From Sepiola atlantica (lineage: Eukaryota; Mollusca; Cephalopoda; Sepiida; Sepiolidae): DNA of 64,000 nucleotides. The notes under the pieces were generated by a model, which was not told where the DNA came from, did no database searches, and worked only from the letters and a program-made list of their open reading frames with translations. Position numbers and translations under genes: made by a program. The stretch is taken from contig OY744519.1 of the NCBI GenBank assembly GCA_963556195.1, forward strand, positions 103,685,500-103,749,499. The letters are read 5' to 3'. Shown piece after piece: positions 44,109 through 54,046 of the stretch (position 1 is its first letter; the number at the start of each line of letters is the position of its first letter).

Positions 44109-44266
44109 GATGAAGAGTTTGAATGCAAAACACGATAAATCCAATTTCTTTAAATTAAGAAATTAAACACTAAAAGGACAAACATATCAAATCTAGACGT
44201 TAACTCAAAGCCTATTTTAATTAAAAGCAACAAAAAATTATGCCAATATCACATTATGTAAAAATG
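44109..44266 (-). mobile_element. LINE 3' UTR fragment, head to head with the long LINE copy
   Basis: ATGAAGAGTTTGAATGCAAAACACGATAAA ... CAAATCTAGACGTTAACTC ... ATCACATTATGTAAA is the inverse of the LINE 3' UTR seen at 48950-49130. It ends where the plus-strand LINE copy begins. Confidence 0.7.
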
Positions 44267-45013
44267 TTGGACCCGTAGACCGTGTCAGGTCATCCTTCTA
44301 AGAGAAGGAAAACTCTGACAATAAAACCTTGCTACTAACCACTTACGTCTTGGCAGCAAACAGTTGGGGAGGGAGGCCTCCTTAGTCTTAATCGACAACC
44401 TTCCTAGAACTGGAATCTCGAACAAAGTATCCGGTTTGCAAACCTATAATTGCTTAAGGCGTAGATGGGCTCTGCCTATCGCCCGGCCTTCGCACTCCCG
44501 CTTTGTCTATTGGCCAGGTGTAGAGGTAAAAACACTGGGACACCTCTAAAGACGCCTAGTGCTTGGCCTTGTTTCCTGACTAGAGCAATGAATGCCGTCT
44601 CTCTTTCTCTCTATTGGGCAACTTGAGGAAAGTTTTTTGTCACTAAGTCCTACATGACTAGTCTAGGTCGCTCTTGTTCCGACAGGTTGAGGGTACAGGT
44701 TAGACAGCTTGTCTGGCTGCTGTTTCCGACTGGTAGTTAGGAGCCCTTACTCTTAGCTAGCGCATAATATCGTGGATAACTGTATGTGCCATGTCGCGCA
44801 TGGAAAGGGACCCTACAGTTATCCCCAGTGGGCTTTCCCGAGGCCATAACCCCCATGGACCAAGTCACGATTAATGGACTGGGTGTGAGCTTATTAGCGT
44901 CACACAAGCACCCACTTTGCCCTCCCCACTCTATCTCAAAACAAACATGAATTTACAAAATAAAAAACAAAACTAAAGCAGACACCCAACAAAAAACATC
45001 TTCGCCTCCGCCC

Positions 45014-45593
45014 TTGAGGCTCACATTCACAAATATCCCGGGACTTAGAACCAACATTAACGACGTAGAAACTTTTATCCTGACAAACTCCCCGAATATC
45101 CTAGCACTAAGTGCAACGAACCTTCAATCCTCAATTCCCTCTTACCACTTTGACATGACTGATTACCTTCCACTCTACCGTAAGGACTCTGACAAACATA
45201 TGCATGGGCTAGGAGTTTATGTTCGGAACACCCTACCCTTGACTAGAGAACATAGGTTAGAATCAGATGACCAAGTCTACATGTGCTTTAGATTACTTTT
45301 CATCACAGAGTTACTTATATTTCTTATACCATTCTCCTTCAACCCAGGACTGTACCCTGCTTGACTCTGTCTCTGAAAGCTTAGATAGAGCACTCTCACT
45401 CGACTCGAATGCTCAAATACGTGTATTTGGGGATTTTAATGCACACCACCATGACTGGTTGGGATTCTCCAGCGTTACTGATGCAGCTGGGAACTTGTAT
45501 TTGTCCTCAGCTCACAACCTCTCACAGACTGTCACTTTTCCGACCCACCTTCCTGATCGGACCAGCAAGCCTCACTACTCGACCTGTTCTTGA
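45014..45593 (+). pseudogene. LINE ORF2, AP-endonuclease domain (frameshifted)
   Basis: The first frame begins MRLTFTNIPGLRTNINDVET and has SPNILALSATNLQSS, where APE domains usually carry a catalytic Glu (ET or ETHL) in place of the second Ala. A frameshift near 45285-45360 leads to the next frame with VFGDFNAHHHDWLGFSSVTD, the conserved Asp-Asn-His block. With a lost Glu and a shift the domain is dead. The frame also carries the usual GLGVYVRN segment. Confidence 0.8.
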
Positions 45594-46318
45594 CCTCACT
45601 ACCCGAGGCTTGTGTGGCGAATGCCCATGGCCCGCTCGGAAACTCTGATGTTGTCGTAATGATACTTATCACCATAAAAACTCTTCCAAAAGCTGAAGAG
45701 CCATTGCTCAAAACAACGAGAAACTATGAGCAGGCTGATTTTAAGTCCCTCAGAGATCACATCAGCGACGCCCCATGGGGTGAAACCTTCTCACTCCCTG
45801 CTAATCAGTGTGCAAATGAGCTAACCGAATGGGTCAAAGCAGGCATTGATGCTTATGTCCCCACTCGAAAATTCTTCAGCAAACCCCACTCTCCTCAATG
45901 GTTCACCTCAGAATGTGCAGCTGCTATTGCTGAGAGGCAGAAAGCATTCCGAAAATTCGGCCGCCATAAGTCAACTGCGAATAGACAAAAATTTATAGAG
46001 GCAAGAAATGATTGCAAAGTAGTGATAGATGAAGCAAAGAGAAGGTATACAGAGATAACCAAAAAACGCATTCAGTCACAGAAACTAGGGTCTCGTGATT
46101 TCTGGAAAATCTACAATAGTGTGATGAACAATGGACACTCGACAATTCCCCCGCTATCAAATCACAACGATATTGTTTGCATGGTAACTGATAAGGCTGA
46201 ACTACTTGCCCAGCTTTTCGCCTTAAACTCCACTTTAGACTCAGCAAACCACCATTGCGGACTGAAGCCCCACTTGAAAACTTGGTCATCAGCCCATCTT
46301 AAGTCAGAGACACCTTGA
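45590..46318 (+). pseudogene. LINE ORF2, linker between endonuclease and RT
   Basis: A 242-codon open frame, the longest coding piece of this element: YEQADFKSLRDHISDAPWGE, KPHSPQWFTSECAAAIAERQ and SRDFWKIYNSVMNNGHSTIP. The (P)-PW-T-EC---I--R---F and FWK--N-V patterns are usual before the RT of Jockey/CR1-like LINEs. It ends at TGA where the next RT frame should follow. Confidence 0.8.
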
Positions 46319-47030
46319 CACCTCCAAAGCCTGTGGGCCTGATCTTATACCAGTAACAGTAATAAAAAAAATGCTCTGCTGAGCTGGCCCCTGTCCTCTC
46401 CAAACTCTACAACAAATGCTTTGCTGAATCTTGTTTCCCTGATAGTTGGAAAATTGTCTCTATGGTACCAGTCTTCAAGAATTCTTGAGATAGAACTGAT
46501 CCTCTAAACTACCACCCAATCAGTCTACTCCCGATCTTTGCTAAAATCTTTGAATCATTAATCAATCTAGCGATAGTCAGGCACCTAGCTAATGCTAAAC
46601 TTCTTTCTGATCATCAATACAGATTTAGACAAGCACGATCTACTGCAGATATCCTAACGATCATCTCTGAACGCATATACCATACACTGGACAAGGCAGG
46701 TGAAGCTAGGGCGGTAGCCCTCGATATATCCAAGGCCTTTGACAAGGTTTGGCATGAAAGGCTTCTCCTAAAACTGCACTCATATGGTATTACTGGACAA
46801 ATATTTAATATAATTAAATCCTTCTTAACAAAAAAAAAAAAATCCAGATTGTCCTCGATGGCCGTTCATCTAAGCAACATGACATAAATGCTGGTGTACC
46901 CCAGGGATCCATCCTTGGACCTCTACTGTTCCTGATTTTCATAAATGACCTCCCTGATGTCATTGAGACTGAGATAGGAATATTTGCTGATGACACCACG
47001 CTTCACTCTCATCATGCATGTGGGCAAAAC
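46319..47030 (+). pseudogene. LINE ORF2, reverse transcriptase domain (broken)
   Basis: Readable segments in sequence: [87 protein letters not shown] and [13 protein letters not shown]. The catalytic FADD box is intact, as is the DISKAFDKVWH block. There is an in-frame stop after VFKNS (about 46486), and a poly-A run (46830-46842) shifts the frame. Confidence 0.85.
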
Positions 47031-47122
47031 CGACGCGCACATATCTGAGGCAATGGCTGAATCCTTAGAAAATGACCTCCAGTCTGTAATGAAATGGGGT
47101 CAAAAATGGATGGTAACTTTTA

Positions 47123-47827
47123 ATGCCGCAAAGACTTTCCTTCAATAACTACAAGAAACCTCTTCAACCACCGATTATCATGGCAAATAACACCCTACCT
47201 GAGAGTTCGTCATTCAAACTCCTAGGCATAACTTTCACAGATAACATGAATTGGAATAAATACATTGAAGACATTGCCAGGGCTGCTGCAAAGAAGGTGG
47301 GCTCCCTCTACTGTGCCAGTAAACTTCTCACACCTGACATTATCCTATATCTCTACAAAGCCACCATCCACTCATGCACGGAATATTGTTGCCATATCTG
47401 TGCTGGGGCATCATCCACTAGTCTCTTCCTCTTAGACAAGATCCAAAAAAGAATCGCCAACTTGATAGGTCCTTCACTATCCACCAAACTCCAGCCCCTG
47501 TCCCATCGCTGCAATGTTGCTTCCTTGTACCTGTTTTACAAGTACTTCAATGGAGTGCGCTCTGATGAGCTTGCTGCTCTGGTACCCCCACAATGTAAAT
47601 TCACTAGACCAACCCGACAATCTGCCAAATCCCATCCATTCACTGTGGAGGTCCCCAGATGCCGAAGAGCTTTCTACTCCAAAAGCTTCTTTCCTCATGC
47701 TGCTGGACTTTGGAACTCCCTCCCTGCTTCCTGTTTTCCTGACGGTACTGACATGCAGAAATTTAAAACTAATGTAAACAGACATCTTGCCGTGCAGCTC
47801 CCAAACTTTAACCCTTGTTCTCAGTAG
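47123..47827 (+). pseudogene. LINE ORF2, C-terminal domain
   Basis: A 234-codon frame: FKLLGITFTDNMNWNKYIED, RAAAKKVGSLYCASKLLTPD and FFPHAAGLWNSLPASCFPDG, ending ...PNFNPCSQ and stop. The LGI--TDNM-W--YI, P-C-YCCH-CAG and WNSLP blocks are the standard tail of Jockey/CR1-like pol proteins. The antisense 177-codon frame (47477-48010) is a shadow. Confidence 0.85.
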
Positions 47828-47859
47828 CCCCTTACGTCTACAGTGGTGGCAGCCTTGTT

Positions 47860-48380
47860 TGGGGTGAACTATGTTTATAAAAGAAATGACTTTGGGGTGT
47901 GGAAAAGTGTTAGAATGCTTGTTGAACATTGGTTTTGGTGTACTGAAAATGGCATATGGTAAGAAAAAGAATCTTCTTGACATAGACACGCACCTGGCTA
48001 GAAGAAACAAAACGCATCAGATTGACACTGTTGATTGACACGGAAACAACTATTTGGAAAATAATATATTTGGTGATTGATTCAAAAACACCTGCAAAGG
48101 TTATCTGTAAAAGGTTACCTGCAGACGGGAATACCCTGTCACTAAATAAACACCCTAGTGGCATGGTTACATTGACAGCGAAGGCGGAATCCCAGAATGG
48201 GTGTTCACAGGTGGATGTATGGGTGTCCCAAATCGTTTTATAAACTAACCCAAATTGAGATCGAGAAAGTCGAGTTTCCATCAATTTCCGTACTTCCTCC
48301 ACCCCTCTCACTCACCGCACTTGTTCACTGTCACCGAACAATAAAGATATATCATTATGTTTTTATACATCAGTGTTCGG
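47860..48380 (+). other. Unmatched segment inside the LINE 3' UTR
   Basis: The other 3' ends of this LINE go from TTGTTTG-AGTGAAC straight to an A-rich stretch with GGACAAACATC. Here about 500 bases of different, less AT-rich DNA intervene (TTTGGTGTACTGAAAATGG ... GGAATACCCTGTCACTAAATAAAC ... CCGAACAATAAAGATATATC) before the shared tail resumes at about 48425. Could be an insertion, a transduced 3' flank with an AATAAA (48340), or a subfamily UTR. Frames on both strands (for example 47910-48311) match nothing recognised. Confidence 0.45.
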
Positions 48381-48508
48381 CGTCATTCTTTTAAGCACAG
48401 CAGAAATATAACAACAATGCCATACTTTTTGTAGTGATAGCTTCGCAATTTTACAAATGGTGTTTATCACTTTTTGCATTCAAACTCTTCATATATATAT
48501 ATATATAT

Positions 48509-48680
48509 CATGTTTTATTACATATTGTTATAGACAAAATATATTAAAAAAAAATAGTCTAATGCACAACAAAACATTAAAGCATTGCACTATGGAACGA
48601 ATGTTACAATGTTACAAATCATATCAATCATGCAATACGAAAAAGAAGTTTTACAAAACATTCAATTGTCAAGAAAGGAA
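48509..48680 (+). repeat. Element G, copy 2
   Basis: TTACATATTGTTATAGACAAAATATATT ... GCACAACAAAACATTAAAGCATTGCACTATGGAACG ... CAATCATGCAATACGAAAAAG, directly following the LINE tail. Confidence 0.75.
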
Positions 48681-48689
48681 GAAGATACC

Positions 48690-49130
48690 AGAAGAGTTTC
48701 TACCCTAATAGCTTTTTTCCTCGAACTGCTCACCTGTAAAATTACTTCCCTGCTCTCTGCTTCATTGACTATATCAAAATGCAGAAATTTAAATGTAACA
48801 TGAACAAGCATCTTTCTGCCTAACTCCCCACCCAAGTTTCACCTTATAAATCTGCCCCGTATCACAGTAATTCCTTACACTTCAGTAGCAGCAGTATGCC
48901 TTGTTTGAAGTGAACAAAAGTAAAAAGAAGAAAAAAAGGACAAACATCAAATCTAGATTTTGACTAAAAACTTATTTTAATTGAAAGCAAAATAATAAAA
49001 ATAAAATTATGCTGATATCACATTATGTAAAACATGATTCGAGAGTTTCGTAGCCTGTTGAAATGTAGTAATAGCTTTGCAATTTTGAAAATGGCATTTA
49101 TCGCGTTTTGTATTCAAACTATTCATATAT
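48690..49130 (+). mobile_element. LINE 3' end, truncated copy
   Basis: Starts within the last codons (GAAGAGTTTCTACCCTAATAGC ... CTAACTCCCCACCCAAGTTTCACC) and runs through the 3' UTR to TTTTGTATTCAAACTATTCATATA. Same sequence as 23891-24335 in reverse. Confidence 0.8.
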
Positions 49131-49365
49131 AGCATTACATATTGTTATAGACAATATATATAAAAAAAATAGTCTAATGCACAACAAAACATTAAAGCAT
49201 TGCACTATGGAACGAATGTTACAAATCATATTAATCATGCAATACGAAAAGAAGTTTTACAAAATATTCAATTGTCAAGAAAGGAAGAAAAAAGATTTAA
49301 ACAAATATGTAACTAAAAAAATGCAGGAAGTTGTGCAAGACAAAACATTGTGGTATGTATCCATA
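49131..49365 (+). repeat. Element G, copy 3 (full)
   Basis: As copy 2 but continuing through AGGAAGTTGTGCAAGACAAAACATTGTGG, as in copy 1 at 23640-23890. Confidence 0.75.
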
Positions 49366-49366
49366 T

Positions 49367-49518
49367 CTCTATCTTTATAAAGTTAGATATGTTTATATAT
49401 TTGTGTGTACAGGATTCACTCCTAAACTAGTTAACCAATCATTATGAATTTTGGAACACAGCTGCTAGGGGTCAGGGGTAAATAATGTCGGCTATATTTA
49501 GTTTAATTTAGTATATAT
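49367..49518 (+). mobile_element. Helitron-like family C, 5' piece
   Basis: TCTATCTTTATAAAGTTAGATATG ... GGATTCACTCCTAAACTAGTTAACC ... TATTTAGTTTAATTTAGT, cut where family D begins. Confidence 0.65.
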
Positions 49519-49916
49519 ATATATAAAGAAAAGTTGTCTGTATCTAGTTAAATAGTTGATCTGAGAACCAAAACTAACCACAGATTTAGAATTGCCACCC
49601 TCGAGCTGATGCCCTTATTGATATCAGATATTAAACCTTTTTTTAAACTCAATATTTAAAATCAAAAGTATGTAAAGAAACAAATCTTTTGCCATTTTAA
49701 CGTTCCCTTTCCAAGCAACTGAGCAACTAATTTTCGTCACGTCATCATACGTACTTTGACGGGAAAACAGTTATCCTTTTCTTTTTTTTTTAATTATAAA
49801 TGGATAAAAAATATTTGATAAATTTTCAATAATATATTTTTACTTTAATAAGAATTTTTTAATTTCATATTTGTTTCTTAATTTATTTTAGGCAATCGAA
49901 TTATTTTAGATCTATA

Positions 49917-50087
49917 CCTTGATGCGCTTATTCGAGCAAGACATATTACATGGATTTATGTTGATCAACATGTGTTCAACTTCTCCAACGCCACTCTCTT
50001 TCACACGGAGAAAGCTGTACTTGCCAGAGGGTGTGATGTGGGTATTCCCCCTCTTGGAATTGATAAAGAAAGTATAATTGCCGAAAA
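49917..50087 (+). mobile_element. Penelope-like element fragment (5' coding part)
   Basis: Encodes YLDALIRARHITWIYVDQHV, then FNFSNATLFHTEKAVLARG and DVGIPPLGIDKESIIA, parallel to the start of the larger copy at 50603-50780. Lies about 0.5 kb upstream and in the same orientation. Confidence 0.8.
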
Positions 50088-50148
50088 AATCCCTATACCC
50101 AACTTATTTAAGTAGTTTAAATAAAAAGACAAGAGATTTTCGTTAGAT

Positions 50149-50212
50149 ATGTGGCCTTTTGGTTAATGTGTTTGCCTTCAGTTCCAATATGTTATGCCAA
50201 CGAGACAATTTT
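50149..50212 (+). other. tRNA-like segment inside family D, copy 2
   Basis: TGTGGCCTTTTGGTTAATGTGTTTGCCTTCAGTTCC follows the copy at 22488-22553, but the B box is lost (no GGTTCGA). It is a decayed repeat component and not a tRNA gene. Confidence 0.5.
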
Positions 50213-50408
50213 TATTGTTTTTTTTTTCCTTTTTTTTTGTAACAACGTTCCAGTTATTTCCTGTCCGATATCAATCATCATCATGAATCTGAATAACTTT
50301 TTTTTAATAAAAAGTGGATGAAAAATATTTAATAGATGTTCTTAACTTCTAATCTTGGTTTTAAAATTCAAGGAAAGTTGAGAATCCCAACATAGACGGA
50401 TATTTCAG

Positions 50409-50448
<40 letters not shown>

Positions 50449-50494
50449 TGTTGCATCAAGGACGAATGCAGTATCCTGTTAAATACAACTGTTT

Positions 50495-51235
50495 ATGGTC
50501 TGCTGCGTGGTCCAGCCTTTCTTTTTTTTTGATAGATTAAGATTTTCAAAATATCTATCGGCTGGTGACAAATTGCGCAGCAACAAAGTCCGTTCCAAGA
50601 ACCAGCATTACCTTGATGCGCTTATTCGAGCAAGACATGGCACAGGGATTGATGTTGATCAACATGTGTTCAACTTCTCCGATGCTACTGTCTCTCACAC
50701 GGAGAAAGCTGTACTTGCCAGTGGGTTGGATGTGGGTATTCCCTCTCTTGGGATTGATAAAGAAAGTATAATTGCCGCATTTGAAATATTACAGTCTCAA
50801 CTTAATCATCATGAGCCGAGGTCTAATGATGATCTTCTTTATATGAAGGCAAGATTAGCTGAACTAGCACATAAGTTCGCTAATTCTCCTATCAATTCCC
50901 GAGAGTTTGCCTGGAGTAAGATCCACTACCAGGCGAGCAAACTTCTGAAGGCAAATAAAGAGATCTACATTACCAAACCGGATAAGGGTGCCGGTGTAGT
51001 CATTCTTATTACTAATGACTACACTGATAAAATGTTGAGCATTTTAAGTGATACAACCAAATTTAAAAAGCTTGGTGATGTGTCAATTGACAATACCTTA
51101 AGTACTGAAGTAAAGCTTCAAAAACGTTTTATTCAGTTACATAGAAATAAATTTATTAATAAGGATACCTATGACAGGATCCGCCCTGTAGGTTCTCAAC
51201 GACCCAGAATGTATGGGCTACCTAAGATTCACAAG
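50495..51235 (+). pseudogene. PLE ORF, N-terminal part (open 247 codons)
   Basis: The longest open frame in the window: RSKNQHYLDALIRARHGTGI, ITKPDKGAGVVILITNDYTD and VGSQRPRMYGLPKIHK. The KPDKG-G-VI and RP--YGLPKIHK motifs mark the upstream RT region of Penelope/Neptune-type proteins. The first codons (MVCCVVQPFFFFDR) run through a poly-T tract, so the true start is unclear. It ends at a TAG that looks like a single-base nonsense change. Confidence 0.85.
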
Positions 51236-51631
51236 TAGGGAGTTCCATTGAGACCCATTCTGTCTATGATTGGTTCTCCTGAGCATGAGCTGGCTAAATG
51301 GCTTGCAGATATCCTTAATCCTGTCTTACAGAGGTTTTCAGTTAATTGTATTGCAGATTCTTTCTGTTTCGCTTGATTTATTCACTATTTGGAATGTGAT
51401 TCGCAAACAAACTTTCTATGTTCATTTGACGTTACCAGCTTATTCACTAATGTACCCCTGAATGAAACCATTGAAATATGTGCTGACATGCTTTATCGTA
51501 GCACATTAACCCCTTCCGCCTTTCCAGAAAGCATATTGCTGGAACTCATGGGCTGGCCACTAAGTCGGTCAGTTTCAGTTTTAACAATACAATGTATCAG
51601 CAGATTGATGGGGTGGCGATAGGTAATTCTT

Positions 51632-52102
51632 TTGGGTGCTATCCTAGCGAATATTTTCCTTGGTTTTCAGGAATCCTTTCTGTTTACTCGGGTTACCAGA
51701 CCCTTTTGTTATTGGCGTTATTTGGATGATACTTTTGTCATTTTTGAGTCCCGTAACGAGGCAAGTGATTTTTTCCTGAAATTGAATACGCTCCACCCAG
51801 CACTACAGTTCACCATGGAAGAGGAGCAGAATGGCTCTTTACCATTTCTGGACGTTTTAGTGGAAAGGACGGGGAACAAATTCACTACAACTATATGTAG
51901 GAAACCGACGTTTACGGGCCTGTATATTAGTTGGGATTCTTTTGTTCCCATGAGTAGTAAGATCAGTTTGGTCAAAACACTTGTTCACCATGCACTTATG
52001 ATTTGCACTACAAGCAAACTTACGGCTGAACTTAGAAAGATAACTGATATTCTTACTTACAATGGTTTCCCTGAGGATCTAATTTCCAAATGTATTCACT
52101 GA
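51632..52102 (+). pseudogene. PLE ORF, RT palm and thumb part
   Basis: GAILANIFLGFQESFLFTRV, then RYLDDTFVIFESRNEASDF, LQFTMEEEQNGSLPFLDVLV and TTTICRKPTFTGLYISWDSF. YLDD is the catalytic box, and the CRKPT-TG-Y--WDSF block is a strong PLE marker. Ends at a stop at 52100. Confidence 0.85.
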
Positions 52103-52159
52103 AAACTTGCGAAATTTAATGCCAATATTTTCTTTGGTCCACCCAAATGTACCGTTTAC

Positions 52160-52707
52160 TTGAAACTTCTTTTTATTGATTTTATCAGTAAAAGTTTTTC
52201 GGATAAAATTTCATCGGTTGTATCTTGTTGTTTTTATGCAATACAGCCCCGTGTGGTGTTTGGCACCAGAACTGCCTTCCCAGCCTTTCAGAAAGATGTA
52301 CTTCCTACACTACAGAAAAGTTTGATAATATATAAATTCAAATGTCAGTGTGAAGCTGACTATGTTGGTCGTACTCTTCAACTCTTAGAAGTCAGAGTGG
52401 TCCAGCATATCCCTGCATGTTTTCGCAGATCACATGTCGTACAGAGGAGTATATCGATGGACGCATCCTGGTCTCTACAAAGAACATTCAGGCGTTTACA
52501 GAGCACAAGTCATCCATTGGACAGCACTTATATGATAATAAAAAGTGCCGTGAGGCATACTCCAATGGTTGTTTTTGCATTGTACACAAGGCCCGTTCCA
52601 AACATCATCTTAAGGTTTTGGAGGCCGTGAGTGTAACAATGCGAAAGCCATCGCTCTGTAGGCAAACAGAGTTGTCTCACAAATTGGACTTATTTAGAGA
52701 CCTCTAA
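52160..52707 (+). pseudogene. PLE ORF, GIY-YIG-like endonuclease region (frameshifted)
   Basis: First frame: SLIIYKFKCQCEADYVGRTL, then QLLEVRVVQHIPACFR; second frame: FTEHKSSIGQHLYDNKKCRE and RSKHHLKVLEAVSVTMRKPS. The IYKFKC-C-ADYVGRT segment corresponds to the GIY...YIG core with changes; L--R--QH--- and S-IG-HL follow as expected in Penelope-type elements. A shift near 52410 separates the halves. Confidence 0.8.
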
Positions 52708-52710
52708 AAA

Positions 52711-53420
52711 AAAAATACTTTGCCTCTATCACGTCCATATATTGCCTTTTCTGTTTATAATGGCGATATTCAATCTCCCTGTTTTTTTGTTTTTTTTTTC
52801 TCTCCACGTTACTCTTTTCCCCATTTTTAAGCGATATTCGCCAACGTTTCCCTTGAAAATGTTTCGGTTGAAAGTTACCTTGGGATTTAGTTTGCAAATT
52901 TTAGTCAATCTTTTTTATTCTTTTTAAAAGTATTTAATCGAATGTCTTCCGACGATTAAATATATTACTATAATTTTCCTCTCTTTTTTTTTTTCTTTAT
53001 GTGATATTGCCCTCGACTTGCTATGACTTAGTTTATCCTATTTAAAAGCTTGATAAAATTCTGTACCACAAAAAATCTGTATATGTATATTTATATTTAA
53101 CATCCTGGGGAGTGCCCAACTTTAATTTCTTAAAGGGGCTTTATAACAAAATTTATAAATAAATATTAAATTATTATTACTTACAGACGCCAGCGTTTCA
53201 AGCTTATTGCTCTCATCAGTGTAGGAAGTTACAATTTCAGACGGTCGGAGGGCGTACACCCAGTTCATAGAGTCAGTCTCGACTCCTCAAGCTATCGCTC
53301 TATCCTCATGGCCACCGAGAATTATATATTTTATAATGCATGTCCACAAATACTATTACTGTAAGATGTTATTGTAGAAAATAAATAACAAAAACAAATT
53401 ATATACAGATCACTGTAACT
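52711..53420. other. PLE 3' flank or UTR and intron sequence
   Basis: T-rich, then GACGCCAGCGTTTCAAGCTTATTGCTCTCATCAGTGTAGG at about 53187-53226, which resembles a retroelement UTR. No gene. Confidence 0.35.
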
Positions 53421-53424
53421 CACT

Positions 53425-53500
53425 GTTTTGCTTGCAATTTTGAAAATGTCATTCATCGCGTTTTGCATTCCAATTCTTGACATGATGCATATTGTCATAA
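53425..53500 (+). mobile_element. Relic of the LINE 3' tail and element G next to the last exon
   Basis: TGCAATTTTGAAAATGTCATTCATCGCGTTTTGCATTCCAATTCTT matches the LINE tail, and GCATATTGTCATAATC resembles the start of element G. It ends about 20-35 bases before the SHC acceptor at 53520. Confidence 0.6.
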
Positions 53501-53520
53501 TCGATTTTTTCATCTTTCAG

Positions 53521-53649
53521 GTTCGGACAAAGGATTGTAAATTTGACAGCATCAGCCATTTAGTAAACTACCACAAAGACAATCATTTCCCCATTCTGAC
53601 ACAAGGCACTGAACTGCACCTTCTCCAGCCGGTTGTATGCACAAAATGA
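53521..53649 (+). CDS. SHC adaptor, last exon: SH2 C-terminal half and stop
   Basis: Acceptor TTTTTTCATCTTTCAG is followed by 42 codons and TGA at 53647-53649. The peptide begins [20 protein letters not shown] and ends [11 protein letters not shown]. Vertebrate SHC1 has VRTKDHRFESVSHLISYH at the same point and also stops a few residues after the QPV motif, so the protein end is natural rather than a truncation. The preceding intron is about 11 kb and holds a LINE and a Penelope-like element. A relic of the LINE 3' tail lies only about 35 bases upstream of the acceptor. Confidence 0.97.
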   Translation, partial: VRTKDCKFDSISHLVNYHKDNHFPILTQGTELHLLQPVVCTK

Positions 53650-54035
53650 CATCAAGGATGTCAAGAGGACTGCCATAATGGCAACACCATTGGACTGTGG
53701 TCGTTGTAAAGCCACTAATTACCTCCCTTTGTCTTCTTTTCCAATACACACATACACAAATACAGGAATTAACATGTAACAAAAATAACTCTGACCCACC
53801 GAAAAAGAAAACTGCTTACTTTCTTGCAAAAAAGATCAAAGAATTTGTTATTTATGTTGAATCATTTTTTTTTTTTAAAAATATTATTTTATATTTTTTT
53901 AGAATCAAACGTCGATTCGGCACCACATTTATCCTTGACGGATAAAAGAAACAAATTTAGCATGATGCCATATCTAATGTTGCTCAAACGTGCCATGTCT
54001 TCCCAAACTTAAACAAAATGTAGACATCTATTTCC
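53650..54035 (+). other. Probable 3' UTR of the SHC gene
   Basis: Sequence directly after the SHC stop codon. No coding signal was recognised. The 3' end of the transcript cannot be set by eye: AATAAA-type hexamers appear further on (for example about 54385 and 54900), but none stands out as the used polyadenylation signal. U2-derived SINEs and a family C Helitron-like copy begin at about 54.04 kb and could lie inside a long UTR. Confidence 0.4.
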
Positions 54036-54046
54036 CCTAGGATCAA

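Larger units (their letters stand above)
44268..48495 (+). mobile_element. Non-LTR retrotransposon (APE-type, Jockey/CR1-like), near full length, inactive
   Basis: About 4.2 kb in sense with the SHC gene. A 5' leader (44268-45010) is followed by a broken ORF2: AP-endonuclease pieces at 45014-45364 and 45267-45593, a linker at 45590-46318, RT at about 46320-47030, and a C-terminal domain at 47123-47827. A 3' UTR ends in ...TTTGCATTCAAACTCTTCATATA with (TA)n. At least four frameshifts or stops break ORF2. Truncated 3' ends of the same family lie at 23891-24335, 44109-44266 and 48690-49130. The clade call is by motif only. Confidence 0.85.
49520..50405 (+). mobile_element. Helitron-like family D, copy 2, interrupted by a Penelope fragment
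   Basis: Starts near AAAGAAAAGTTGTCTGTATC, matches copy 1 (22311-23025) in reverse through CAACTAATTTTCGTCACGTCA and TTATTTTAGATCTAT, then a Penelope-like piece (49917-50087) intervenes. Family D resumes at ACTTATTTAAGTAG, through the tRNA-like box (50149-50212), to GTTGAGAATCCC and a (TA)n (50410-50447). Confidence 0.65.
50455..52710 (+). mobile_element. Penelope-like retroelement (RT plus GIY-YIG-like C-terminus), inactive
   Basis: The coding region starts near 50495 and ends at the TAA after LDLFRDL (52705-52707). N-terminal part (50495-51235): KPDKGAGVVILITNDY and GSQRPRMYGLPKIHK, both PLE hallmarks. A TAG at 51236-51238 interrupts the frame, which resumes with GVPLRPILSMIGSPEHELA. RT blocks follow: CSFDVTSLFTNVPLNETI, then YWRYLDDTFVIFESRNEA (YLDD box intact) and GSLPFLDVLVERT. 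Stops or shifts occur near 51376, 51600-51630, 52100 and 52410. The C-terminus has YKFKCQCEADYVGRTLQLLE, a GIY-YIG endonuclease-like segment, and QAFTEHKSSIGQHLYDN. Sense with SHC. Confidence 0.85.

Noticed and set aside
47477..48010. 177-codon minus-strand frame
   Set aside because: Antisense to the LINE C-terminal domain; the sense frame has recognisable pol motifs.
47910..48311. 133-codon minus-strand frame in the LINE 3' UTR
   Set aside because: No recognisable domain and other frames overlap it; kept only as an unmatched segment.
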